Shown here: one piece after another, positions 15,072 through 21,339 of the stretch
Layout: each line of letters starts with the position of its first letter
Numbering within the stretch: the first letter of the stretch is position 1
Origin: Spartobacteria bacterium UBA5019
GTDB taxonomy: Bacteria; Verrucomicrobiota; Verrucomicrobiia; Chthoniobacterales; Terrimicrobiaceae
DNA length: 21,339 bases
Assembly: GCA_002396485.1 (NCBI GenBank)
Contig: DGXZ01000080.1
Location: forward strand, 12,335 to 33,673
Direction of reading: 5' to 3'
Notes under the pieces: generated by a model
Databases searched by the model: none
Told to the model about the DNA's origin: nothing
Seen by the model: the letters and a program-made list of their open reading frames with translations, nothing else
Position numbers and translations under genes: made by a program

Positions 15072-16264
15072 GCGGACACGAACCATCACAACCCGGCAGC
15101 CACACCTTCGACTACAAGCATGTCGGTGGTCGTTTTCTTGGTCTCGTCGCCCTTGCGCTTGTCGCTTTCGGCGCAGTAGCCTTCGGCGCATTCACCGACA
15201 CCAAGCAGTTTGCCTTCTCTTACCTGTTCGCCTTCACATTCTTCCTCACCATTTGCATGGGCGGGCTTTTCTGGACCCTCGTTCACCATGCGGTGGATGC
15301 CGAATGGAGCGTCGTGGTCCGTCGCCAGATGGAAAATATTGGCAGTCTCTTGGTTGTCATGGGAATTCTTTTTATCCCATTGATCTTCGTGGCACCGAAG
15401 CTCTGGTATTGGATGACAAAACTTCCCGGCCAAGACATTCTTCTCGATGAGAAATGGCCGTACCTCACCAAGGAATTCTTCTGGATTCGCGCGGTTTTTT
15501 ACTTCGTATTCTTCGCCGTAGCCAGTATCTGGCTTCGCAGAAATTCCATCAAGCAAGACACTTCCGGAGCCGCAAAATACACGCTCCTGAACCGTAAGAT
15601 CACATTTGGCAGCCTCCCTCTGTTCGCCGTGTGCCTCACCTTTGCCGCCATCGACTGGCTCATGGGCCTCGACTACCACTGGTTCTCAACCATGTGGGGT
15701 GTTTACATCTTTGCAGGCACAGCCTTGAGCAGCATGTGCATGCTGGTCCTCATCATCACCGCCCTCCGCAACGCGGGATATTTCAAAAATGTCATCACCA
15801 TTGAGCATTACCATATTATGGGTAAGCTCATGCTGGCCTTCACGATTTTCTGGGCCTACATCGGATTCAGCCAATACATGCTGATCTGGTATGCAAACAT
15901 CCCAGAAGAAACCATTTACTTTCTGCGCCGCAATACCGAGAGCTGGCAAATTCTGAGCACCGCCCTCGTCGTTGGACACTTCTTCGTCCCGTTCCTTCTC
16001 TTGCTTTCCAATATGGGCAAAAAGAGTCCCGCATTTCTGTGTGGCATGGCTCTGTGGATTCTCACGATGCACATGCTGGACATCTATGTCGTTGTCCTTC
16101 CTGCCCTTCACAAAGCAGGTATTCAACTCAGCTGGCTTGACTTTGCCTGCCTCGCGGCCATCGGGTGCACACTCGCGGCGACATTCCTCAAGCGCCTCGG
16201 CGACGCTCCGCTCTGGCCGCTGCGTGACCCCCGCCTGAAAAATTCCATCGCTCTCAAAAACTGA
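15068..16264 (+). CDS. actF: Alternative complex III subunit ActF (NrfD-like)
   Basis: ActF is the second NrfD-like membrane subunit. The 398-residue protein has about ten membrane helices. After a soluble start (FDYKHVGGRFLGLVALAL) it contains LFWTLVHHAVDAEWSVVVRR, LTFAAIDWLMGLDYHWFSTM, and MLAFTIFWAYIGFSQYMLIW then YANIPEE. All are characteristic of the family. It starts inside the actE stop, and its own stop shares one base with the next ATG. In the known complexes this subunit is shorter in helix count than true PsrC homologues and its quinone role is debated; nothing here decides that. Confidence 0.93.
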   Translation: MSGHEPSQPGSHTFDYKHVGGRFLGLVALALVAFGAVAFGAFTDTKQFAFSYLFAFTFFLTICMGGLFWTLVHHAVDAEWSVVVRRQMENIGSLLVVMGILFIPLIFVAPKLWYWMTKLPGQDILLDEKWPYLTKEFFWIRAVFYFVFFAVASIWLRRNSIKQDTSGAAKYTLLNRKITFGSLPLFAVCLTFAAIDWLMGLDYHWFSTMWGVYIFAGTALSSMCMLVLIITALRNAGYFKNVITIEHYHIMGKLMLAFTIFWAYIGFSQYMLIWYANIPEETIYFLRRNTESWQILSTALVVGHFFVPFLLLLSNMGKKSPAFLCGMALWILTMHMLDIYVVVLPALHKAGIQLSWLDFACLAAIGCTLAATFLKRLGDAPLWPLRDPRLKNSIALKN

Positions 16265-16782
16265 TGCAATCCGCCACCACTAACCACGAAGATTCAGCCG
16301 GACAGAAAAAACCTGTCTTCTGGATTTTTGTTGCAGCCCTGATCGGCCTCGGCCTTTTCTTCGGCATCAATTCCCTTTTCCTCGGGAAAACCGATTCAAC
16401 CCTGAATCCCGAAGACCCGGCCCGCGATGCCGAGCGTGTAAAAAATCTCGCCGACTTGAAAGCCGAGAATGAGATCAAGCTCAGCACTTACGCATGGGTT
16501 GACCAAGCCAAGGGATCTGTCCAAATTCCGATCACCGAGGCCATGAAACTCGTTCTTGCAGATCTGAACGCCAAAAAGCCATCGCCTGCCTACCCGGTCC
16601 TTGATGCCACAGGCAAACCGCTCCCGACCACGACGCCTGCAGCAAGTGCTTCAGCCGACTCGGCCGATGCCCTTCCCAGCGAGCCCGCAGCAATGAGCCA
16701 GACTTCATCGAATGTCTTGGCCGCTCCCGTGGAGCCGGCCGCCGCCAAACCGGCCAAAACCAAGAAACCAGCCAATCAATGA
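16264..16782 (+). CDS. Small anchored protein between actF and ccoN-like gene
   Basis: The protein has 172 residues: a short polar start, one membrane span (about 17-40, VFWIFVAALIGLGLFFGINS), and a periplasmic part with the segment LSTYAWVDQAKGSVQIPITEAM near residues 77-98. A long Ala/Pro/Ser-rich tail follows. No haem or metal motif is present. I recall similar single-span proteins with a Y-x-W-V-D and IPI-x-x-AM motif next to haem-copper oxidase and Act clusters; I know of no assigned function. It overlaps actF by one base and the next gene by ATGA, so it is embedded in the operon. It is a candidate accessory or assembly subunit. Confidence 0.7.
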   Translation: MQSATTNHEDSAGQKKPVFWIFVAALIGLGLFFGINSLFLGKTDSTLNPEDPARDAERVKNLADLKAENEIKLSTYAWVDQAKGSVQIPITEAMKLVLADLNAKKPSPAYPVLDATGKPLPTTTPAASASADSADALPSEPAAMSQTSSNVLAAPVEPAAAKPAKTKKPANQ

Positions 16783-18239
16783 GTAACGACCAGTCCAGCC
16801 AGCCGGACACTCTCAACAGCGCCGAACGCGCGACCATCGACGCCTCGGTGGCCGCTCCGGTGATTCTCTTTTTCGGCACAGCGATCTTCTGGTTGCTCTT
16901 CGGCTCCTTTTTTGAACTGATCAGCGCCATCAAACTTGTATGGCCCTGCTTCCTCGATGGTTGTGGGCTTTTCACTTATGGCCGCACGAGTGTCGTATCT
17001 CTCAATGCTCTCGCTTACGGCTGGGCCACACCCGCCGCGATCGGCATCGGCCTCTGGCTCACGGCCCGCCTCTGCCGCGTGCAACTCGCTCGCTACAAAA
17101 GCCTCATGGCGGCAGGGATCATTTGGAACATCGGCACTTTTGTTGGAGTGGCAGGCATTTTGATCGGTGACAACACATCCATCTCGCACCTCAATTTTCC
17201 AGGCTACTCGACCCACATTCTTCTGCTTTCCTTCATTTTGATCGCCATTTGGGCCATCGTAACCTTCAATCAGCGTCAATCCGGGCCGCTCTATGTTTCC
17301 CAGTGGTTCTTGGTTGCCGGGTTCTTTTCGTTCCCCTGGCTCTTCGCTACGGCGAGCCAACTACTTATTTGGAAACCACTGCAAGCCAGCGCACAACCTG
17401 CCATCGCCGCTTGGTTCGCTGGCGGATTTTTCAACCTCTGGCTCGCACCCATGGGATTGGCTGCCGCGTTTTATCTGATTCCCAAAACTATCGGACGCTC
17501 CATCAATAGCCAACACCTCAGCCTTCTGGCCTTTTGGTCGATCCTGCTTTTCGGAGCTTGGTCCGGAACAAGCCGACTCATCGGTGGACCTCTCCCTGCC
17601 TGGATGGTCAGCGTGGGAGTTGCTGCCAGTGTGATGATGATTATTCCGGCCCTCGCCGTTGCCTTGAATCTCCACTTTACTCTCGATGGTCATTACGCAC
17701 CCATGAGTTGGAGCCCAGCACTTCGCTTCACCGTCACAGGCGTTACGATGCTTGTGTTCACTTGGGTGTTCACAGCAATCAACTCCTTGCCCGCCGTAAG
17801 CTCTGTGACAAACTTCTCGGACATCACGCGCGGCCTGAACCTCCTTGGCTACTACGGCTTCTTCAGCATGACCGCATTTGGAGCGATCTATTACATTCTG
17901 CCCCGCCTCACAGGCAAGGAATGGCCCTCGTCCTGCCTCATTTCTTGGCACTTCTGGCTTGCCACGACCGCCGTGCTTCTCGGGGTTTCCGTGCTGCTTC
18001 TCGGCGGATTGATCCAAGGGTTTGCTCTTCAAGACATCGGCGTCACTTTCCGTAGTTCCATAGAGTTCGCTTATCCATTTAGGTTGCTTGCCGCAGTGGC
18101 CGCATTGCTGATTGTTGGTGCCAACCTCGCCTTCGCAGCCGTCTTTGCCGGCCTCCATTGGTCGCTCCGCCGCCCTGGCACAGCGCCCGCACTCATCGCT
18201 GTGCGCGAAGAAAATTCCCAAGAGCCCGTCGCGGTATGA
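16779..18239 (+). CDS. ccoN: CcoN-like membrane protein lacking all haem/copper ligands
   Basis: The 486-residue polytopic protein aligns along its length with cbb3 oxidase subunit I (shared: YGR...LNA near 67-77, FYLIPK 231-236, LLAFWS near 249-254, GAIYYILPRLTGKE 368-381, HFWLAT 391-396). Every metal ligand differs. Against P. stutzeri CcoN from memory, H60 is S74, H207 is G215, Tyr251 is G259, H257/H258 are S265/R266, H347 is L353 and H349 is L355. It should bind neither haem b, haem b3 nor CuB and cannot reduce oxygen. The frame is intact, with about 12 membrane segments, and overlaps both neighbours by ATGA, so it is not a pseudogene. A structural or quinone-linked role is inferred. Confidence 0.85.
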   Translation: MSNDQSSQPDTLNSAERATIDASVAAPVILFFGTAIFWLLFGSFFELISAIKLVWPCFLDGCGLFTYGRTSVVSLNALAYGWATPAAIGIGLWLTARLCRVQLARYKSLMAAGIIWNIGTFVGVAGILIGDNTSISHLNFPGYSTHILLLSFILIAIWAIVTFNQRQSGPLYVSQWFLVAGFFSFPWLFATASQLLIWKPLQASAQPAIAAWFAGGFFNLWLAPMGLAAAFYLIPKTIGRSINSQHLSLLAFWSILLFGAWSGTSRLIGGPLPAWMVSVGVAASVMMIIPALAVALNLHFTLDGHYAPMSWSPALRFTVTGVTMLVFTWVFTAINSLPAVSSVTNFSDITRGLNLLGYYGFFSMTAFGAIYYILPRLTGKEWPSSCLISWHFWLATTAVLLGVSVLLLGGLIQGFALQDIGVTFRSSIEFAYPFRLLAAVAALLIVGANLAFAAVFAGLHWSLRRPGTAPALIAVREENSQEPVAV

Positions 18240-18865
18240 ACAAACTCACACTTCTCTTCACTGGCATTTTTCTCACATTCGGCTCCGCATGGGTCGGGCT
18301 TGTTGCCTATCCCGTTGCCAACCTCGGCCACTTGCAGCCTCTTCCAAATGAAGAGACAGGCGGAGTCAATCCCCCGACAGTCTCCGGACTCGCCGTTGCC
18401 GGGCAAAAAGTCTACGCCGCGAATGGCTGCATGGAGTGCCACACCCAACAAGTGCGCCCAGACCCCCTCACCACCGATATTGCAAAACAACTGGGCAAAC
18501 GTCAAACCGTGCCGCGTGATGAAATTCGCGAGCACACCCCGTTCCTCGGCGAATACCGCATCGGGCAGGATCTCTCCAACTTCGGCGCACGTCAGACCGA
18601 TGTGGCCGCGATTCACCGCCACCTCTACTCGCCCAAGAGCGTATCCCCTTGGTCGAATATGCCATCCTACAGCTACCTCTACGAATATCGTAAAGTCGTG
18701 AGTCAGCCCTCCGCGAACGCACTTCAAGGCCTCACCGGTCCCCGCGCACCGAAGCCCGGCTATGAAGTTGTTCCGACGCAGCAGGCAGAAGCCCTTGTCG
18801 CCTACCTGCTTTCCCTGAACCAAAATTACCCGCTGCCGGAATCCCCGGAGCCCACCGCCAAGTAA
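18236..18865 (+). CDS. ccoO: cbb3-type oxidase subunit II-like monohaem cytochrome c (CcoO)
   Basis: CcoO is the membrane-anchored monohaem cytochrome subunit of cbb3 oxidases. The start at 18236 overlaps the ccoN-like stop (ATGA) and gives 209 residues; a frame from 18158 is only an upstream extension. One N-terminal span (about 6-25) is followed by GQKVYAANGCMECHTQQVRP, with haem motif CMECH at 65-69. The CcoO-typical block YRIGQDLSNFGARQ then HLYSPKSVSPWSNMPSY follows, with M142 as the likely axial ligand. Unlike its partner CcoN, all haem-binding residues are kept. It can therefore carry electrons even though its usual catalytic partner here is ligandless. Confidence 0.9.
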   Translation: MNKLTLLFTGIFLTFGSAWVGLVAYPVANLGHLQPLPNEETGGVNPPTVSGLAVAGQKVYAANGCMECHTQQVRPDPLTTDIAKQLGKRQTVPRDEIREHTPFLGEYRIGQDLSNFGARQTDVAAIHRHLYSPKSVSPWSNMPSYSYLYEYRKVVSQPSANALQGLTGPRAPKPGYEVVPTQQAEALVAYLLSLNQNYPLPESPEPTAK

Positions 18866-18869
18866 AACC

Positions 18870-19583
18870 GTGACTTCTCATACGCCATCGAACGAGCCAC
18901 CCAACGGCGAAAGCCCGGCACCCAACGCTCCTGTCCTCCGCGAAGGGCCAGAGCCTTCGGAAAAACGCGCGCCGGTTCCCTTTTGGCTGATCATCCTCGC
19001 CGCCGTCATCATCTTCTGGGCCGGTATTCAATTGGCTCTCAACAGCGGTGGCTTCCGCGCCGATGTCTATAATCCCTCCTTGGTCTCATGGAGCGGCGGG
19101 GGGAGCGGCGGTCCAGCAGTCGCACCCGATCCCAAAGTGATCGGGAAACGCCTCTTCAGCCAAAATTGTGCTGTGTGCCACCAAGGATCCGGAATGGGTG
19201 TCGCCGGACAATTCCCTCCCCTCGTAGCAAGCGAATGGGTCGTTGGCGGAGCTTGGGTGGCTGATAACCACCTTGTCAAAATTCTCCTCGCCGGCATGCA
19301 AGGGCCGGTTCAAGTCAAAGGAAACACTTACAACAACGCCATGCCGCCATGGGCACAGCTTAAAGACGAGCAGATCGCCGCGATCCTCACTTACATCCGC
19401 TCCGAGTGGGGCAACGCAGCTGCCCCGATCACAGCTGATTATGTGAAAACCATCCGCGCCGCCAGTGCGGACCGCAAAGATCCTTGGACACAAAAAGAAC
19501 TTAAAGCCATTCCCGCAGAGACAATTCCCGCAGGAGGTGCCGCTCCTGCTGCCCCGGCCCCAGCCGCACCGCCCGCCGCCTGA
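18870..19583 (+). CDS. Membrane-anchored monohaem cytochrome c (CcoP-like position)
   Basis: The 237-residue protein begins at GTG (18870), 4 nt after ccoO; no ATG fits. A Pro-rich cytoplasmic start is followed by one membrane span (about 38-57) and a single class I cytochrome c domain, with CAVCH at residues 100-104 and a methionine in NNAMPPW (M158) as the likely ligand. The helix QIAAILTYIRSEWG closes the fold, and then comes an Ala/Pro-rich tail. True CcoP usually has two haem domains, so this resembles a half CcoP or the cytochrome c domain of caa3 subunit II. Given the coxB gene 12 nt downstream, it could be the c-type donor to CuA. Confidence 0.85.
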   Translation: MTSHTPSNEPPNGESPAPNAPVLREGPEPSEKRAPVPFWLIILAAVIIFWAGIQLALNSGGFRADVYNPSLVSWSGGGSGGPAVAPDPKVIGKRLFSQNCAVCHQGSGMGVAGQFPPLVASEWVVGGAWVADNHLVKILLAGMQGPVQVKGNTYNNAMPPWAQLKDEQIAAILTYIRSEWGNAAAPITADYVKTIRAASADRKDPWTQKELKAIPAETIPAGGAAPAAPAPAAPPAA

Positions 19584-19595
19584 TTTGAACCGACT

Positions 19596-20429
19596 ATGAA
19601 CTTCCTGCTGCGAATCCTTTCCATCACCGCACTTCTTCTCGTAGGCGGCAGCATATCCGCCCAAGCCGAGCAACGCACCTCAAACCTCTACTGGGCTCCG
19701 CCAAATATCACAGTCGGTGGAGAAAAAATCGACTCCCTGCTCAATTTCATCTTCGTCCTCACCCTGGTGGTGTTTGTATTGACCCAGTCGGTTTACATTA
19801 TTTACCTCATCCGCTACCGCCGCCGCCCTGGACACAAGGCCCACTATAGCCACGGGAATAACACATTGGAATTCTGGTGGACCATCATTCCAACTGCCGT
19901 CTTTCTTCTCCTCGCCGTCTGGTCCAACCGGATCTGGTTCGAACTCACCGAGTCCCCCATCGCGCCGGATGCCATCACCGTCGATATTGTGAGCTACCAG
20001 TTCGGCTGGGATTTGCGCTATGCTGGAGCTGATGGCCAGCTCGGTGCAGGCGATGTCAAGCGCTTCAGCATCGAAAACAAATTCGGCGTCGATCCAGCAG
20101 ACCCCGCCGGCAAAGACGATTTCACATCCACCGAGCTCGTTATTCCCGTCGGCAAACCCATCCATGTCCTCCTCCGCTCCCGCGACGTGATCCACTCGTT
20201 CTACGTCCCATCCTTCCGCCTCTACCAGGACGCCGTCCCAGGCCGCACCATCAAGTGGATGCAATTCACCACCACCCGCCCGGCGGAACTCGAACTCGCC
20301 TGCAGCCAACTCTGCGGCACCGGCCACTACAACATGAAGGCCAAAATCCGAGTCGTCCCCGTCGAGGAATACGAAAAATGGTATGCCGGCAAAGCCGCCG
20401 CAGCCAAAGAAGCCGCCGCCGCGCTCTAA
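19596..20429 (+). CDS. coxB: Cytochrome c oxidase subunit II with CuA site (CoxB)
   Basis: Subunit II accepts electrons at a binuclear copper centre and passes them to subunit I. The 277-residue protein has a signal peptide (about 1-24, ending AQA), two membrane helices (about 48-72 and 93-114, the second in LEFWWTIIPTAVF), and the cupredoxin domain. The CuA ligands are present: H200 (HSFYVPSFRLYQDAVPGR), C236, C240, H244 and M247 in CSQLCGTGHYNM. Q238 stands where many enzymes have Glu; that residue binds through its backbone, so the site should be functional. YQFGWDL (134-140) is the aromatic electron-entry patch. No subunit I or III gene follows in the window. Confidence 0.94.
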   Translation: MNFLLRILSITALLLVGGSISAQAEQRTSNLYWAPPNITVGGEKIDSLLNFIFVLTLVVFVLTQSVYIIYLIRYRRRPGHKAHYSHGNNTLEFWWTIIPTAVFLLLAVWSNRIWFELTESPIAPDAITVDIVSYQFGWDLRYAGADGQLGAGDVKRFSIENKFGVDPADPAGKDDFTSTELVIPVGKPIHVLLRSRDVIHSFYVPSFRLYQDAVPGRTIKWMQFTTTRPAELELACSQLCGTGHYNMKAKIRVVPVEEYEKWYAGKAAAAKEAAAAL

Positions 20430-20433
20430 ATCC

Positions 20434-20512
20434 GGGAGGGCCATCCTCCGGCATGGCCCAAGATTGTAGCGCGAGGCAACCGCCCGGCCCCGGCCCCATC
20501 ACGCGGCCCGCA
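20434..20512 (+). repeat. Solitary REP and decayed repeat body downstream of coxB
   Basis: The foot GGGA (20434-20437), stem GGGCCAT (20438-20444) with ATGGCCC (20453-20459), and loop CCTCCGGC show the same REP family as at 7017. The stem bases have changed in compensating pairs. The following bases, ending CGCGAGGCAACC (up to 20481), match the repeat body with few changes, then similarity fades by about 20512. There is no inverted partner REP. It begins 4 nt after the coxB stop and may serve as the operon's 3' end. Confidence 0.8.
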
Positions 20513-20550
20513 CTCCTTCCCGGAACGCCGACGTCCCCGCAGGCATAATC

Positions 20551-20573
20551 GCCCGTAACAACACATAACGGGC
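20551..20573. other. Small hairpin downstream of the ATPase remnant
   Basis: GCCCGT (20551-20556) pairs with ACGGGC (20568-20573) around an 11-nt loop. There is no convincing T-run on either strand, so terminator function for the minus-strand gene ending at 20599 or for the coxB transcript is possible but weak. The rest of 20513-20598 holds nothing I can identify. Confidence 0.3.
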
Positions 20574-20598
20574 AAATTAATCCACAACGTAGCGGGAT

Positions 20599-21255
20599 TT
20601 ACGCTTCCAAGTGCTTTATGATAAGTTCGTGGAGGCTATCGAGACCAGTCTCTATGTAAGGTTGGCTCTTGTGTGTTCGAGTTATCCAGCTCGTGCGATC
20701 GGCGGCAATGACCCATCGTGCGGCATTCGGATAAAGGTTTGTAAAAGGCTTAAAATCAGCGGTGTCACAAGCAGCAGCGCGCCATTTGCATTGGATGGCA
20801 ACAGGTGGGCCCTTTCGGGGCGCCCACACAAAATCGATTTCGTGCTTCTGCTTGTCGCGCCAATAATGAATTTCCTCGGGAAGTAGATGAAAATGGAGGG
20901 AATCCAGAACAAGATGCTCCCACAGGGGGCCCATATCGTCTGGGCGAAGACTGTCCAGACCACGCACATGGCAGACGAAGCCTGTGTCAAACGCATAGAC
21001 TTTCGGCATGGCCAAAATCTCGCGCGTCGGGTTTTGAGCGAAGGGGCGGATTATGCGAATGACCCCCGTTGCATTGAGGATATCAAGGTAGTTGGCTAAA
21101 GTTTGGCGGCTTACTTGGCATGGTGTCGCAAGATGACTCAATTCACATAGGCCGCCACTTTGGAGCCAGAGTAACTCGAGAAATTTTAAAAAAGCGTGTC
21201 GCTTGCCCACAGCGAAAAGCTGGTAGTGCAACAATTCGTCTGTAAATTGCCGGCA
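20599..21255 (-). pseudogene. DUF4143 remnant of an AAA ATPase, N-terminal half lost
   Basis: The translation carries the C-terminal DUF4143 domain of the AAA_14/DUF4143 ATPase family, including KRHAFLKFLELL, SRQTLANYLDIL, FDTGFVCHVRGL, LWEHLVLDSLH and HYWRDKQKHEIDFV, the last being the nuclease-like core. Full-length members are about 380-400 residues with a Walker A/B ATPase half first. Here the frame opens at a stop (21256-21258) and only about 219 codons remain. The sole plausible start is TTG at 21234, and nothing resembling an ATPase appears in the remaining 100 bases. I read it as a truncated, probably non-functional gene. Its orientation opposes the oxidase operon. Confidence 0.75.
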
Positions 21256-21266
21256 TCACCAAATCA

Positions 21267-21328
21267 TTCCTGACTTACGGAAAACGGAGCGGAGCGGAGT
21301 TTTCCGTAACGCGGTCGCATTTCAGGAA
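21267..21328. repeat. Nested inverted repeat at the right edge
   Basis: A perfect 11-bp stem, TTACGGAAAAC (21275-21285) with GTTTTCCGTAA (21299-21309), encloses a 13-nt loop made of GGAGC-type repeats. It sits inside a weaker outer pair, TTCCTGA (21267-21273) with TCAGGAA (21322-21328). It is unrelated to the CCTCCGGC-loop REPs. It lies just beyond the broken end of the ATPase remnant. It could be another dispersed hairpin family or a mobile-element end. Confidence 0.6.
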
Positions 21329-21339
21329 GACTGGTGGTT

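Noticed and set aside
16779..18239. Calling this a functional cbb3 oxidase subunit I
   Set aside because: The overall similarity is clear, but none of the metal-ligand histidines is present at the aligned positions.
20611..21099. Plus-strand frames of 70-91 codons opposite the DUF4143 remnant
   Set aside because: They are antisense to a recognisable DUF4143 domain and have no family features of their own.

Overview
The window looks like a chromosomal segment of a Gram-negative bacterium, most likely Verrucomicrobiota or a close relative. The pointers are a tuf-tRNA-Trp-secE-nusG block, an LpxL/HtrB-type lipid A acyltransferase, a full alternative complex III (Act) operon, and GC-rich REP-like repeats. 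The phylum is inferred from gene content and protein style, not from a marker tree.

Layout. Positions 1-1845 carry the 3' three quarters of tuf, tRNA-Trp (CCA anticodon), secE and nusG. The usual rplKAJL-rpoBC block does not follow. Instead comes a 164-nt gap and rpsA (six S1 domains), then a CGWS glutaredoxin-like protein closed by a clear terminator. Positions 4146-6999 hold an orphan J-domain/coiled-coil protein, ispD, and an acyltransferase gene overlapping ispD at GTGA.

Positions 6976-7849 are a repeat island. Two identical 135-bp direct repeats, each with two inverted REP-like hairpins, flank a small HUH transposase gene (RAYT/TnpA-REP type). A DUF192 gene converges on it. A third, solitary and diverged REP lies 4 nt after coxB at 20434, and a truncated REP forms the last codons of the acyltransferase gene.

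Positions 8511-20429 form one tightly packed, often overlapping forward operon: actA, actB, actC, actD, actE, actF, a small anchored protein, a CcoN-like membrane protein, ccoO, a CcoP-like monohaem cytochrome c, and coxB (CuA subunit II). Alternative complex III oxidises quinol and hands electrons to c-type cytochromes and then to CuA. The most striking point is that the CcoN homologue has none of the six metal-ligand histidines, nor the cross-linked tyrosine, of cbb3 oxidase subunit I. It also sits next to a CuA subunit, which belongs to a different oxidase family, and no coxA or coxC follows in the window. The operon may therefore encode a quinol-to-CuA electron-transfer assembly with a catalytically dead CcoN scaffold, serving an oxidase core encoded elsewhere.

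Positions 20599-21255 (minus strand) are a remnant of an AAA ATPase/DUF4143 gene. It has lost its ATPase half and abuts a second, unrelated inverted-repeat hairpin at the right edge.
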